Shown: positions 39,200 through 48,058, counted from the stretch's first letter. The stretch: 64,000 nucleotides of DNA from Rubricoccus marinus (GCF_002257665.1 NZ_MQWB01000015.1:1-64000), one strand, 5' to 3'. Numbers and translations are program-made. The notes: generated by a model from the letters alone, not told the origin.

Positions 39200-39982
39200 A
39201 TGCGCATCGTCACGTTCTCCAACCTCAAGGGCGGCTCGGCCAAGACGACCTCGACGCTCGCCGTCGCGGCCGAGCTCGCGCGGAGGGGTCGGGCGGTCCT
39301 CGCTATCGACCTCGATCCCCAGGCGACGTTGACAACCTCGGCGGGGCTCGACCCCGGTCCGGCGGCAGCCTCCCTCCTCTCCGGCGAGGGCGCGCCCGAG
39401 GACGCCGTGGACCGCCTGGTCGACGCGTCGGGTGATGCCGAGCTGGGCGGCGGCACGCTCCACGTGCTCCCGGCCGACCGGCGGCTGCTCCGGCTCGAAC
39501 GGACGGCGCCGGTCCAGCTCTCGCGGCGGCTCCTCGCGTTCCTCGACCTAGTCGAGGGCGACTACGACGTGGTCGTCGTCGACACGCCGCCCCAGGCGTC
39601 GGCACTCGTCACGGCTGCGCTGGCGTCGACGGACCTCGTCCTGGTCCCGGTCGCCAGCGGGCGCGGTGCGCTCGACGGGTTCGGCGACGTGGTCGAGCTG
39701 ACCGAGCGGTTCGGGACGGCGCCCGTGACGGGCGCTTTCGTGACCCGCGTCAACACGTCCAGCTTGCACGACCGCGAGCTCGTCGAGTACGTGGCCTCCC
39801 AGGTCTCCGGCCCCGACGGTGGCCCCGCGCTCCGTTCGTTCGTCCGCGAGACGGTCCGGGTGCGGGAGGCCGAGATGGCCCGGGTCCCCGTCCCGTTCTA
39901 CGCCCCCGGCTCCACGGCGGCCCAGGACTACGCCACGCTCGTGGACGAGGTGGAGGTTCTTCTCGAGCGGCATGACAGCTAG
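39200..39982 (+). CDS. parA: ParA-family partition ATPase
   Basis: 260 residues from ATG 39200. Deviant Walker A KGGSAKTT near the N-terminus (FSNLKGGSAKTTSTLAVA), LDPQATLT, switch region VVVDTPPQASALVTAAL, and VNTSSLHDRELVEYV later. Small type Ib-like ParA without a DNA-binding extension. These pair with a ribbon-helix-helix centromere-binding protein, and such a gene follows 28 bp later. It should distribute plasmid copies by patterned nucleoid binding. Its TAG stop is part of CTAG array C. Confidence 0.88.
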   Translation: MRIVTFSNLKGGSAKTTSTLAVAAELARRGRAVLAIDLDPQATLTTSAGLDPGPAAASLLSGEGAPEDAVDRLVDASGDAELGGGTLHVLPADRRLLRLERTAPVQLSRRLLAFLDLVEGDYDVVVVDTPPQASALVTAALASTDLVLVPVASGRGALDGFGDVVELTERFGTAPVTGAFVTRVNTSSLHDRELVEYVASQVSGPDGGPALRSFVRETVRVREAEMARVPVPFYAPGSTAAQDYATLVDEVEVLLERHDS

Positions 39983-40006
39983 ACACCTAGCACCCTAGAC
40001 GCCTAG
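39979..40006 (+). repeat. CTAG octad array C (between parA and the RHH gene)
   Basis: CTAG at 39979, 39987, 39995 and 40003, exact 8-bp period. The first contains the parA stop codon (39980-39982); the last ends 4 bp before the ATG at 40011. The array fills the whole intergenic gap. Confidence 0.9.
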
Positions 40007-40010
40007 AACC

Positions 40011-40358
40011 ATGAGCAAGCGCAAGCCCCGCATCACACCGGCCCGCCAGGGCGGCGCCTTCGACGGCGTGTTCGACCCGCCCGCCCAAGGCGCGGACGCC
40101 CCTGCCGAGACGGAGCCCGCGAAGAGCCCCGCCGCGAAGCGGCCGGGCGTCCCCCAGCCCGGCGACCCCGCCCACGACCGGACGGTCCAGGCCAACTGGA
40201 ACGTCCCCGCGTGGCTCCGCGCCAAGGTCCGCGCCGTGAAGGACTTCGACGGCACGAGTCAGAACGAGGTGGTCGCCGCAGCGCTGGAACGGTACGTGGA
40301 AGAGTTGGAGAAGGGGAGGGGGGAGCCCTACCCCGTCCAGTCCCGACACTTCGAGTAA
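40011..40358 (+). CDS. ribbon-helix-helix protein, probable partition partner (ParG/omega-like)
   Basis: 115 residues from ATG 40011. A basic, flexible N-terminal half (MSKRKPRITPARQGGAF) leads to an RHH domain: strand VQANWNVPAWLRAKVRAV, turn, then GTSQNEVVAAALERYVEELEKG. The layout (disordered basic tail plus C-terminal RHH, next to a small ParA) is that of ParG and omega proteins, which bind short direct repeats as centromere and operator. The CTAG octads flank this gene and parA, so they are its most likely target. That pairing is inference. Confidence 0.8.
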   Translation: MSKRKPRITPARQGGAFDGVFDPPAQGADAPAETEPAKSPAAKRPGVPQPGDPAHDRTVQANWNVPAWLRAKVRAVKDFDGTSQNEVVAAALERYVEELEKGRGEPYPVQSRHFE

Positions 40359-40363
40359 GAGCC

Positions 40364-40909
40364 GTGACGCCCGAGGCGACCCGGAAGTGGCGGGTGACGG
40401 CGCGATCGGCCGTCGGCCTGGGAGCCGTGCTCGCGGCGCTGGCGGTGGCCGCCTGGGCGTTCGGCGTCCGCCTCAACTACACGTCGAGTCTGCCACGGGG
40501 GCTCTACGCCGAGTCGCCCTTCGAACCCGCGGACGCGCGGCGAGGCGACGTCGTCACGGCGTGCCCGAGCGCGGACGCCGCGGTCGCGCTCGCCCCCTAT
40601 CTCGCGAACGGTCCCTGTCCGGGGGGCGTCGTCGAGCTCGGGAAGCCGCTCGTGGGCCTCCCCGGCGACACCATCTCGGTCAACCGCGCAGGCGTTCGAG
40701 TGGGCGCGAGGCTCCTGGCGGATAGCGCCCCGCTCTTCACCGACCGGTCGGGGCGACCACTCTCCCCGAAGCTCGGCCGACACGTGCTCGGGCCGGGGGA
40801 GTACTGGCTCCACTCGGGGCGCGTGCCGACCTCGGTGGACTCGAGGTACGCGGGGCCGGTGAGCGACGTGAGGGGAACGCTCCGGCCGCTCTGGGTGGAG
40901 GGGGAGTAG
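40364..40909 (+). CDS. traF: TraF-like signal peptidase (S26 family) of the conjugation system
   Basis: 181 residues from GTG 40364, five bases after the RHH stop. An N-terminal membrane span (SAVGLGAVLAALAVAAWAFGV), then NYTSSLPRGLYAESP (active Ser in S-x-P-x-G-L-Y), GKPLVGLPGDTISVN (the Lys/GDxV box), and ADSAPLFTDRSGRPL, typical of plasmid TraF. In IncP systems TraF matures and cyclises the TrbC pilin. The C-terminal YWLHSGRVPTSVDSRYAGPV matches the last conserved box. Confidence 0.85.
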   Translation: MTPEATRKWRVTARSAVGLGAVLAALAVAAWAFGVRLNYTSSLPRGLYAESPFEPADARRGDVVTACPSADAAVALAPYLANGPCPGGVVELGKPLVGLPGDTISVNRAGVRVGARLLADSAPLFTDRSGRPLSPKLGRHVLGPGEYWLHSGRVPTSVDSRYAGPVSDVRGTLRPLWVEGE

Positions 40910-40932
40910 CGCAAGACAGGAAAGGGGGTTTA

Positions 40933-40960
40933 CTAGGCACCTAGGCATCTAGATACCTAG
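40933..40960 (+). repeat. CTAG octad array D (before the trbB leader)
   Basis: CTAG at 40933, 40941, 40949 and 40957, exact 8-bp period. The last overlaps a TAGGAGG ribosome-binding sequence (40958-40964) placed before an ATG at 40969. A further CTAG at 40975 is out of phase. Confidence 0.88.
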
Positions 40961-40968
40961 GAGGCGCA

Positions 40969-41022
40969 ATGAAGCTAGGGCAGGGTCACTTGTCCGGTGG
41001 GATCGTGGTTTCGCGCCTCTGA
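40969..41022 (+). CDS. short leader peptide overlapping the trbB start
   Basis: 17 codons (MKLGQGHLSGGIVVSRL, stop at 41020-41022) with the best ribosome-binding site in the region, TAGGAGG 5 bp upstream. It overlaps the GTG (40997) of trbB in another frame. It may be a translated leader that couples or meters trbB expression. It has not the composition of an amino-acid attenuator. Confidence 0.45.
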   Translation: MKLGQGHLSGGIVVSRL

Positions 41023-42091
41023 GGGTCGCCGGAAAGCCGTCCGGCCCGACCCGAACCCGATGGAGGCCCCTCCGACCCCCACCGTCTCTGCGACCACCGG
41101 ACGTCCCGCCCTCCCGGCTGAGACGGCCCGTCGCCCTGCGCCGAGCCCGCGTGAGGGCCGCTACCGAGAGCTCATGGAGCGCTACCTCGGCCCTCGCGTG
41201 CTCGACGCATTCGCCGACGACGACGTGACCGAGGTCTACGTCAACCCCCACGACGGGTGGCTCCGGCTCGACACGCGCTCCCAGGGCAAGGTCCGCACGG
41301 ACACACGCCTCCGGGCCTCGCGCGTCGAGCAGTTCCTGGGCGCCGTGGCCGCCTTCCACAGCGACGCCCTCGGCCCCGCGGCGCCGTCCGTCCAGGCCGA
41401 ACTCCCGAATGGCACCTTCGGGGGCGCCCGGCTCCAGGGGTTCGTCCCGCCGCTCGTCCCCCGCGCGTGCTTCGTCGTCCGCAAACCGGCCCGCGTGGTG
41501 TACGACCTCGACAGCTACGTCCGCACGGGCGTGATGACGGCCCGGCACCGGTTCGCGCTCCGCGACGCCATCGACGCCCACGAGAACGTGCTCGTCTGCG
41601 GCGGGACGGGCTCCGGCAAGACGACGCTCTGCAACGCGCTCCTGAAGGAGATGACCGAGCGGTTCCCTGAGGAGCGGATCGTGGTCCTGGAGGACACGGG
41701 CGAGCTCCAGTGCGCGGCCGACGACCACCTCCAGCTCCAGACCTCCGACGACGTGTCGCTCGCCGACCTCGTCCGGCACACGCTCCGCTGCACGCCCGAC
41801 CGGATCGTCGTCGGTGAGGTCCGCGACGCCGCAGCCCTCGACCTCCTCGACGCCTGGGCGACGGGTCATCCCGGCGGGTGTGCGACGCTCCACGCCACGA
41901 CGGCGCTCGGCGCGCTCCACCGCCTCGACCGACTCGCGCAGCGCGCCAACGTGCCGCCCCAGCACGCGCTCGTCGCCGAGGCCGTCGGCATCGCGCTCAT
42001 CGTTGAGGGCGGCAACGCGGGCCGCAAAGTCCGCGAGCTCGTCCGCGTCGTCGGCCACGACGGCGCTGACTACCGGCTAGAGCCGGTGTGA
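40997..42091 (+). CDS. trbB: TrbB/VirB11 conjugative transfer ATPase
   Basis: 364 residues from GTG 40997, or 343 from ATG 41060. The N-terminal domain (YLGPRVLDAFADDDVTEVYVN) is followed by the RecA-like ATPase: Walker A GGTGSGKTT (about 204), VLEDTGELQ, Walker B/His box RIVVGEVRDAAALDLLDAW, GHPGGCATLHATTAL. Hexameric ATPase at the base of the type IV channel, working with VirB4/TrbE. The start is uncertain because the leader peptide above overlaps it. Confidence 0.88.
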   Translation: MGSWFRASEGRRKAVRPDPNPMEAPPTPTVSATTGRPALPAETARRPAPSPREGRYRELMERYLGPRVLDAFADDDVTEVYVNPHDGWLRLDTRSQGKVRTDTRLRASRVEQFLGAVAAFHSDALGPAAPSVQAELPNGTFGGARLQGFVPPLVPRACFVVRKPARVVYDLDSYVRTGVMTARHRFALRDAIDAHENVLVCGGTGSGKTTLCNALLKEMTERFPEERIVVLEDTGELQCAADDHLQLQTSDDVSLADLVRHTLRCTPDRIVVGEVRDAAALDLLDAWATGHPGGCATLHATTALGALHRLDRLAQRANVPPQHALVAEAVGIALIVEGGNAGRKVRELVRVVGHDGADYRLEPV

Positions 42092-42197
42092 CCAAACCCC
42101 TGGGGACGCTCAGACCTACCGCCGCACGCCTGCTGGCGATCGTCTCAACCCCGCCGGGGACGCCCGGCCCACCCTTCCGGCCGCGAGGCCCCCCACC

Positions 42198-42566
42198 ATG
42201 ACCCGCCACCCGCTCCACATCGTCCGCAAGCCGACTGGCCCGCCCCGGCCGCGACGCCTCCCCACGCTCGCCCTGCGCGCCGCTGGGCTCTGCGCCCTCG
42301 CGCTCGTCCTGGCCGACCCGGCGGCGGCGTCCGGTGGCGCGGCGATGCCCTGGGACGGCCCGCTCCAGACCATCGCCGACGCGCTGACCGGCAACACCAT
42401 CCGGCTGGTCGCCGTGATCGCGCTCGCCGCTGGCGGCATCATCTGGGCGTTCACGCGCAACGAGGAGGGCGTCAAGCGGATCGCGCAGGCCGTGATGGGC
42501 CTGGGCGTCGCCATCGGCGCCGCCTCGTTCGCGGCCACGCTCGGAATCTCCGGAGCCACGCTGTGA
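42198..42566 (+). CDS. trbC: TrbC/VirB2 conjugative pilin precursor
   Basis: 122 residues from ATG 42198. A long signal region (LALRAAGLCALALVLADPAAAS) is followed by two hydrophobic helices (IRLVAVIALAAGGIIWAF and RIAQAVMGLGVAIGAASFAATLG) joined by TRNEEGVK, the VirB2/TrbC pattern. TraF would process it. The last codons overlap the trbD start (GTGA). Confidence 0.85.
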   Translation: MTRHPLHIVRKPTGPPRPRRLPTLALRAAGLCALALVLADPAAASGGAAMPWDGPLQTIADALTGNTIRLVAVIALAAGGIIWAFTRNEEGVKRIAQAVMGLGVAIGAASFAATLGISGATL

Positions 42567-42928
42567 GCGCGCGCCAGAGGAACGGGGGAGGGGAGAGGCC
42601 GCCCACCGCCGGGCGGCTCCCCGAGCGGCCCGTTCACCAGTCCCTCGTCCGCGTCCCCCGCTACGCCGGCGTCGACCGGAGCTTCCTCGTCCTCGAGGTC
42701 ACGCTCGTCGTGTGCCTCGGCTACCTCATGGGGCTCTCGTGGGCGACGGCCGCCGTCGTGGTGGTCGTCGTCGGTGTGGTCCACCCGCTCATGGTCCGGC
42801 TCTCGGACGCCGACGATCTCCTGCCCCAGCTCCTCGCCCGGACGCTCATGCAGGCCGACGCCTACGGTCCACTCCCGCCCGCGAGCGCGTCTCCCCGCCG
42901 GCCGTCGCGATCTGTCCCGACAGCTTAG
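42563..42928 (+). CDS. trbD: TrbD/VirB3 inner-membrane protein
   Basis: 121 residues from GTG 42563. After a hydrophilic start, VHQSLVRVPRYAGVDRSFLVLEVTLVV leads into two closely spaced hydrophobic helices, then VVHPLMVRLSDADDLLPQLLARTLMQ, typical of VirB3/TrbD. It helps place VirB4 at the membrane. Its stop codon belongs to the first, degenerate repeat (TTAG) of CTAG array E. Confidence 0.82.
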   Translation: MSARQRNGGGERPPTAGRLPERPVHQSLVRVPRYAGVDRSFLVLEVTLVVCLGYLMGLSWATAAVVVVVVGVVHPLMVRLSDADDLLPQLLARTLMQADAYGPLPPASASPRRPSRSVPTA

Positions 42929-42952
42929 ACATCTAGGCACCTAGACCCCTAG
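42925..42952 (+). repeat. CTAG octad array E (before trbE)
   Basis: TTAG at 42925 (includes the trbD stop), then CTAG at 42933, 42941 and 42949, all on one 8-bp register. The last ends 6 bp before the trbE ATG at 42959. Confidence 0.87.
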
Positions 42953-42958
42953 CAGACG

Positions 42959-45610
42959 ATGAGTTTTCTAGCCGCTGCAGCGGGCACGGCCGTCGGCGCG
43001 CTCGGCGCCGCTGGTCTCAACCGACTCCGCGAACACCGCAACGCGGAGGGCCTCGGGTCCCGCGCGCTCTCCGACCTCCTGGGCTGGGGCTTCCTGGTAG
43101 GGGAGGGGGTCGTGCTGATGAAGGACGGCTCGTTCCTGGCCGCTTGGCGGTTCCGGGGCCGCGACCTCGCCTCCTCGACAGCGGGCGAGGTCGCGGCCTT
43201 GGCCGAGCACGTCAACGCCGCCGTCGCGTCCTACGGCGACGGGTGGATGGTCCATGTCGACGCCGTCCGACGCGAGGCCGTCGGGTACGCCGACCGCGAG
43301 CGGTGCCACTTCCCGGACCCCGTGAGCGCGCTCGTCGACGAGGTGCGAAGGGCGCGGTACACCGCGACCGAAGAGCACTACGAGACCGACGCCGTGCTCA
43401 CGCTCACGTACACGCCGCCCGGCGCGCTCACGAAGCGGATGGAACGGGCCGTCGTCCAGGGCCGAGGCAACGACGGCCCGGACTGGGACCGGCTCCTGGG
43501 CCGGTTCGAGCGCGAGGCGCGAGACCTCGAGGGGCGCCTCGCCTCGGCGCTCCGTTTGGAGCGGTTCGGGAGCGAAGACCTCCTTCGCCACCTCCACGAG
43601 TGCCTGACCGGGCTGGGCCACGCCGTCGGCGTCCCCGGCCACGGGGCGTACCTCGACTACGCGCTCGCCGACCAGTCCTTCGTGGGCGGGTTCGAGCCGC
43701 GGATCGGCGCCAAGCACGTCCGGATCATCGCCGTCCAGGGCTACCCGAACACGACACGGCCGGGCCTGGCCGACCCGCTCACGCGGCTCCCGTTCCCGTA
43801 CCGCTGGTCCGTCCGGTTCCTGCCGTTCTCGCCCGCGACGGCCTCGAAAGTGATCGGCAAGAGCCAGCTTGGATGGTTCCAAAAACGGCGCGGGGCTGGC
43901 GACTGGGCCAAGGACATGGCGTCGAAGAAGAAGCGGGAGACGACGGAGCTCGACCTCGCCTTCCAGGATGGAAACGCGACGGCGATGGTCCACGACGCCG
44001 GCGCCGCTCGGTCGGCCAACTCGGGCGGCGAGGTCCGCTTCGGGTACCTCACCGTCTGCGCCGTCGTGATGGCGGACGACGCACGAGAGGCCGACGACCG
44101 CGCGCAGGCGGTGCTGAAAGCGATTCGCGACCTCGGGTTCACCGGCCGCGTCGAGGACGTGAACGCCGTCGACGCTTTCGTCGGGAGCCTCCCCGGCCAC
44201 GGGCACGCCAACCTCCGCCGTCCCGTCTTGTCGACCGAGAACGTCGTCGACGTGCTCCCGCTGACGGCCCCCTGGGGCGGGCACCGCGAGGTCCCGAGCG
44301 GACTGTTCCCCGAGGGCTCGCCGCCGCTGCTGTGGGCCAAAACCGACGGGAGCACGCCGTTTCGGCTGTGCCTCCACGAGGGCGACGTGGGACACACGCT
44401 CGTCGTCGGCGCGACGGGCGCGGGCAAGTCGGTCCTGGTGGGCCTGATCCTCGCGCAGTGGCGGCGCTACGCCGGGTCGCGGACGGTGACGTTCGACGTC
44501 GGGTACAGCCACTACGTCTCCGGCCGCGCGATGGGCGCGGCGCACTACGACCTCGCAGGCACCGTCGCCCACGACGCCGGAGACACGGAGCCCGTGGCGA
44601 TGCAGCCGCTCCGAGGCGTCGACCGGCCCGACGTGCGGCTCTGGGCGGTCGACTGGCTGGAGGGGCTGGTCGAGGTTCAGGGCGAGCGGCTCTCACCCGA
44701 TGAACGCGGCCGACTCGCACACGCCGTCGGCCTGCTGGCGGAGAGCCCGCCCGAGGACCGGACGCTGACGGCGCTCCTGGTCGGCCTCGGTGACGAGCGG
44801 CTCCGGGCGCTCGTGCGTCCGTACACGCTCGAAGGACCGTACGGCCAGCTCTTCGACGCCGACCGCGACTCATTCGGGTCGGGCACCCGACCCGCACGTG
44901 CGGACGTGCAAGCGGCCACCGACGGCCGCGGTGGGGGAGAGGACGCCGTCCGGCATCAGGTGGTCGAGCTCTCGCACTTGGTCGGGATGTCCGACCGCGT
45001 GCTCGTGCCTGCACTGACGTACCTGTTCCGCCGCGTCGAGGAGTCGCTCGACGGCTCGCCCACGCTCATCGTGATCGAGGAGGCGTGGGCCGCGCTCATG
45101 CACGGACGCTTCGCCGACCGGCTCCGCCAGTGGCTCTTGACGCTCCGCAAACGGAACGCGGCCGTCGTCGTCGTGGCCCATAGCCCGGCCCAGTTCCGCG
45201 ACGGCGTCAAGGGCGCTCAGCTCCTCGTCGAGAGCTGCCCGACGCGGATCTTCCTGCCCAACCCCGACGCCGCCGAGCCCGACACGGCCGCGCTCTACCG
45301 CTGGCTCGGCCTCAACGACGCCGAGGTCGCCCGGCTGGCGCGGGCGCGCAAGAAGCGGGACTACTACGTCCGCTCGCCGTCGGGAGCGCGGACGTTCGAC
45401 CTGGCGCTGGGACCGGTCGAGATGGCGTTCCTGGGCACGCTCCCCGGCCGCTCGGCCGACGAGACGGTCCGGGAGGCCGCCCGACTGGCGGAGACCGAGG
45501 GCGAGCGGTGGCCCGCCGAGTGGCTCCGGCTCTGTGGCCTCGACGCCGAGGCGGAAGCCGTGAGCCTGCCCTCCCCCGAGACCAGGGCTACCCCGCCTCC
45601 ACCCGCGTGA
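42959..45610 (+). CDS. trbE: TrbE/VirB4 conjugative transfer ATPase
   Basis: 883 residues from ATG 42959. A short hydrophobic N-terminus, a long CagE/TrbE-type N-terminal domain (VVLMKDGSFLAAWRFRGRDL), then the ATPase domain: Walker A VVGATGAGKSVL (about 482), Walker B LIVIEEAWAALMHGRF, AVVVVAHSPAQFRD and SCPTRIFLPNPDA. The largest motor of the channel, needed for pilus assembly and substrate transport. Next in the usual trb order should be trbJ, but an opposite-strand gene intervenes. Confidence 0.9.
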   Translation: MSFLAAAAGTAVGALGAAGLNRLREHRNAEGLGSRALSDLLGWGFLVGEGVVLMKDGSFLAAWRFRGRDLASSTAGEVAALAEHVNAAVASYGDGWMVHVDAVRREAVGYADRERCHFPDPVSALVDEVRRARYTATEEHYETDAVLTLTYTPPGALTKRMERAVVQGRGNDGPDWDRLLGRFEREARDLEGRLASALRLERFGSEDLLRHLHECLTGLGHAVGVPGHGAYLDYALADQSFVGGFEPRIGAKHVRIIAVQGYPNTTRPGLADPLTRLPFPYRWSVRFLPFSPATASKVIGKSQLGWFQKRRGAGDWAKDMASKKKRETTELDLAFQDGNATAMVHDAGAARSANSGGEVRFGYLTVCAVVMADDAREADDRAQAVLKAIRDLGFTGRVEDVNAVDAFVGSLPGHGHANLRRPVLSTENVVDVLPLTAPWGGHREVPSGLFPEGSPPLLWAKTDGSTPFRLCLHEGDVGHTLVVGATGAGKSVLVGLILAQWRRYAGSRTVTFDVGYSHYVSGRAMGAAHYDLAGTVAHDAGDTEPVAMQPLRGVDRPDVRLWAVDWLEGLVEVQGERLSPDERGRLAHAVGLLAESPPEDRTLTALLVGLGDERLRALVRPYTLEGPYGQLFDADRDSFGSGTRPARADVQAATDGRGGGEDAVRHQVVELSHLVGMSDRVLVPALTYLFRRVEESLDGSPTLIVIEEAWAALMHGRFADRLRQWLLTLRKRNAAVVVVAHSPAQFRDGVKGAQLLVESCPTRIFLPNPDAAEPDTAALYRWLGLNDAEVARLARARKKRDYYVRSPSGARTFDLALGPVEMAFLGTLPGRSADETVREAARLAETEGERWPAEWLRLCGLDAEAEAVSLPSPETRATPPPPA

Positions 45611-45647
45611 CCCGTTCCCAGAGACCGTGTTCTAGCGCACGGCGGCT

Positions 45648-47081
45648 CTATCCAGCGACGAGGTCGTCGGCTGAGAAGAACAGGATCCGGCCCGCGTCGG
45701 CCTCTGCCCGGACCGCCCGGTCCGCCTCGCCGCGCCCCGTGAACAGCGCGAGGTGGACCCCGCTCGCCCCACCCAGGTCCGCCTCGACGAGCGTGGCCCT
45801 ACGACGGAGCGTCGAGAGGTGACGCTCCGTGACGGGTCCCCACTTGGCCTCGCCGACGAGCAGTTGCCCGGCGCCGCCGAGCGCGACCACGTCGACCTCC
45901 TCTCGGTGTCCGGCGTCCCACCAGGACCCGACGCGGAGCGGGCGGAAGGGGAGCGCCCCCGGATCGCGACGGGCCTGCCGCCCGACGAAGTCCCGGCACA
46001 CGGCCTCGAACACGCTGCCCATGTGGTCGTCCAGGCGAGGCTCGACGGCCTCCTCCCACAGGTGCTCAGCGTCGACCAGACCCAGGCTCCCGGTGTGGAC
46101 GAGCGGGGCGATCACGCGGTGCCAGAACGCGAGGTACGGGTCCGAGACGCGGTAGACCGCTCGCTTCGAGCGGTCCGGCCTCTTCTCGGTGATGGGCACG
46201 GCCCGCTCGACCAACCCCATCCCCTCTAGCCAGCCCAGTGGGCGTGAGAGCGAGCCGCCGGAGCGGCCGACGCGGTTCGTGATCCCGCTCCACGTCGTCT
46301 CGCCGCCCGCGATGGCTTCCAGGATCGAGTAGTGGACGGCCGCCTCGGCGGTGAAGGCGTCGAGCACGTGCTGGGCGTCGTCCACCAACCGTCCGGAGGC
46401 GCTGAGCAGGTGCGCCGCCGCGTTCTCGGCCAGCGTCTGGTCGGGGTCGAGGAGGGCGAGGTGACCGGGGAGGTGCCCGAACAAGCCGTAGGCCACGAGT
46501 TGGTCGCGGGACGTCCATGACGGGACGAACTGCGACGCCTCGGGGACGCCGAACGGGGCGAACGTGAGCCGAGCCGTGCGGCGCCCGTAGAGGGGCTGGT
46601 CGGCGGCTTCGAGCCGCTCCATCGCCGTGACGTACGACCCGCTCAGGACGAGCTTCATCTTGCTCCCTGCCCAGTCGTGGTCCCAGAGCTTCTGGATCAC
46701 CGACGGGAGGGCCGGGGCCGCGTCGGCGAGGTAGGGGAACTCGTCGAGGACCAAGAGGAACGGGTCGTCCCCGGCGCGCTCGGCCACGAACTCGAACAGG
46801 TCCTCCCAGGTGGCGAACCCGCTCCCGCGCCGGAGGGCGGCGTCGCCCAGGTGCGCGCCGACGACGCGGCTGAGCCCAGCGAGCTGCTCGGCCTCGGTGC
46901 GCCGTGTGGCCTGGTAATACACGCCGCCGACGGCCCGGGCGAACCGGGAGAGCACGTGGCTCTTCCCTACGCGGCGGCGACCGACGGCGAAGGCGAGGTC
47001 GGGACGCGGGCGCGCCCACAGGTCCTGGAGGTCCGTCCACTCGGCCTCTCGGTCGATGACGTCGGAGGGCTTCTCGATCAT
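45648..47081 (-). CDS. AAA+ ATPase with C-terminal DUF234-type nuclease-like domain
   Basis: 477 residues from ATG 47081 (MIEKPSDVIDRE). Walker A GRRRVGKSHV (34-43), Walker B FLLVLDEFPYLAD, a STAND/archaeal-ATPase body, a winged-helix (TTWSGITNRVGRSGGSLSRPLGWLEGMGLV), and a C-terminal PD-(D/E)XK-like part (EEVDVVALGG, LLVGEAKWGP). This family is widespread in archaea and on mobile elements, with unknown role; some may be conflict or defence proteins. It is the only minus-strand gene between 36.5 and 54.7 kb and splits trbE from trbJ, so it looks like a later insertion. Confidence 0.78.
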   Translation of the reverse strand: MIEKPSDVIDREAEWTDLQDLWARPRPDLAFAVGRRRVGKSHVLSRFARAVGGVYYQATRRTEAEQLAGLSRVVGAHLGDAALRRGSGFATWEDLFEFVAERAGDDPFLLVLDEFPYLADAAPALPSVIQKLWDHDWAGSKMKLVLSGSYVTAMERLEAADQPLYGRRTARLTFAPFGVPEASQFVPSWTSRDQLVAYGLFGHLPGHLALLDPDQTLAENAAAHLLSASGRLVDDAQHVLDAFTAEAAVHYSILEAIAGGETTWSGITNRVGRSGGSLSRPLGWLEGMGLVERAVPITEKRPDRSKRAVYRVSDPYLAFWHRVIAPLVHTGSLGLVDAEHLWEEAVEPRLDDHMGSVFEAVCRDFVGRQARRDPGALPFRPLRVGSWWDAGHREEVDVVALGGAGQLLVGEAKWGPVTERHLSTLRRRATLVEADLGGASGVHLALFTGRGEADRAVRAEADAGRILFFSADDLVAG

Positions 47082-47093
47082 GAATGAAGATAC

Positions 47094-47124
47094 GTTCCAC
47101 CGGAGGAACTTCCACCAGTGGAAC
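47094..47124. promoter_or_regulatory. inverted and direct TTCCACC repeats before the ATPase gene
   Basis: GTTCCAC (47094-47100) and GTGGAAC (47118-47124) are perfect inverted repeats, and TTCCACC recurs directly at 47095 and 47110. They lie 13 bp upstream of the minus-strand ATPase start and about 160 bp before trbJ. A likely operator for the ATPase gene, or a divergent promoter for both. Confidence 0.5.
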
Positions 47125-47280
47125 AGAAGTGTTGGCGTTTGCCCTTCCGTCCAGATCCCCTCGCGCAGGGCGCGGGCCAGGATCGAGGGACGGCGAGCAC
47201 GTCGGCGAACCGACCGGTGTCCGGTGGCGGGGCGAGATCGCGCCTCTGCACGGTGTCCCCCCGTGCACACCCCTACCGCC

Positions 47281-48003
47281 ATGCCCACATCCCTTCGCCG
47301 GGCCGCTTGCGCCCTCGCCATCTTCCTCGTCGCCCTCGCGCCCGCCCAGGAGGCGAAGGCGCAGTGGGCCGTCATCGACCCCGCCCACATCGCCAAGAGC
47401 GTCTGGAACGGCCGGAAGATCGTCGACCAGTTGACCGCGCAGCGCGACCAGCTCCGCGCCTTCCGCGACAACGTCCAGAAGCTCCGGTCCTACAACCTCC
47501 GCGACGTGACGGGCTTCATGGCCGCCGTCGACGCCACGCTCGTCTCGGGCGCCGAGGTGGCCTACGCCTCGGCCTCGCTCCCGTCCGACTTCTACCGGGT
47601 CTACACCGGCGTCGACGTGTCCGACACGCGCGGCACGACCGACACCTGGTTGTCCAACCAACTCGACGGCTCGCTCGGGACCCTGCGGTCGCTCCGTGAG
47701 CACGCCGTCCAGCTCCAGGCCGCTCGACGTGACCTGACGGGCTTCCAGTCCCAGATCCGGTCGGCGACCACGGCCCAGCAGATCGCCGAGGTCCAGGGGA
47801 CCGTCCAGGCCTACGGCGTCCAGGAGTCCCAGCTCCTCCGCCAGGTGACGATGCTCCAGGTCGACCAGCAAGCGCGGGCCGAGGCGTCGCAGGCGGCCCA
47901 ACGGGCCTACGCGACGGCCGTCGCCCGCGACGTGGCCGCTCGGAGCCGGGCTTCGGCCCGCCTCATCGGCGGCCGGGACTACGGATCGCGTCCGATCCTC
48001 TAA
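47281..48003 (+). CDS. trbJ: TrbJ/VirB5 minor pilus or channel protein
   Basis: 240 residues from ATG 47281 with a clear signal peptide (LRRAACALAIFLVALAPAQEAKA). The mature part is helical and Gln/Arg-rich (KIVDQLTAQRDQLRAFRDNVQKL, QVTMLQVDQQARAEASQAAQRAYA), as expected for TrbJ/VirB5. Periplasmic or pilus-tip component. It opens the second half of the transfer genes and has no CTAG array in front. Confidence 0.82.
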   Translation: MPTSLRRAACALAIFLVALAPAQEAKAQWAVIDPAHIAKSVWNGRKIVDQLTAQRDQLRAFRDNVQKLRSYNLRDVTGFMAAVDATLVSGAEVAYASASLPSDFYRVYTGVDVSDTRGTTDTWLSNQLDGSLGTLRSLREHAVQLQAARRDLTGFQSQIRSATTAQQIAEVQGTVQAYGVQESQLLRQVTMLQVDQQARAEASQAAQRAYATAVARDVAARSRASARLIGGRDYGSRPIL

Positions 48004-48058
48004 CCCGGAAGTCGCACCTCACACCTCACACTTGTGACGACGCTCGACGCGCCGCTCT

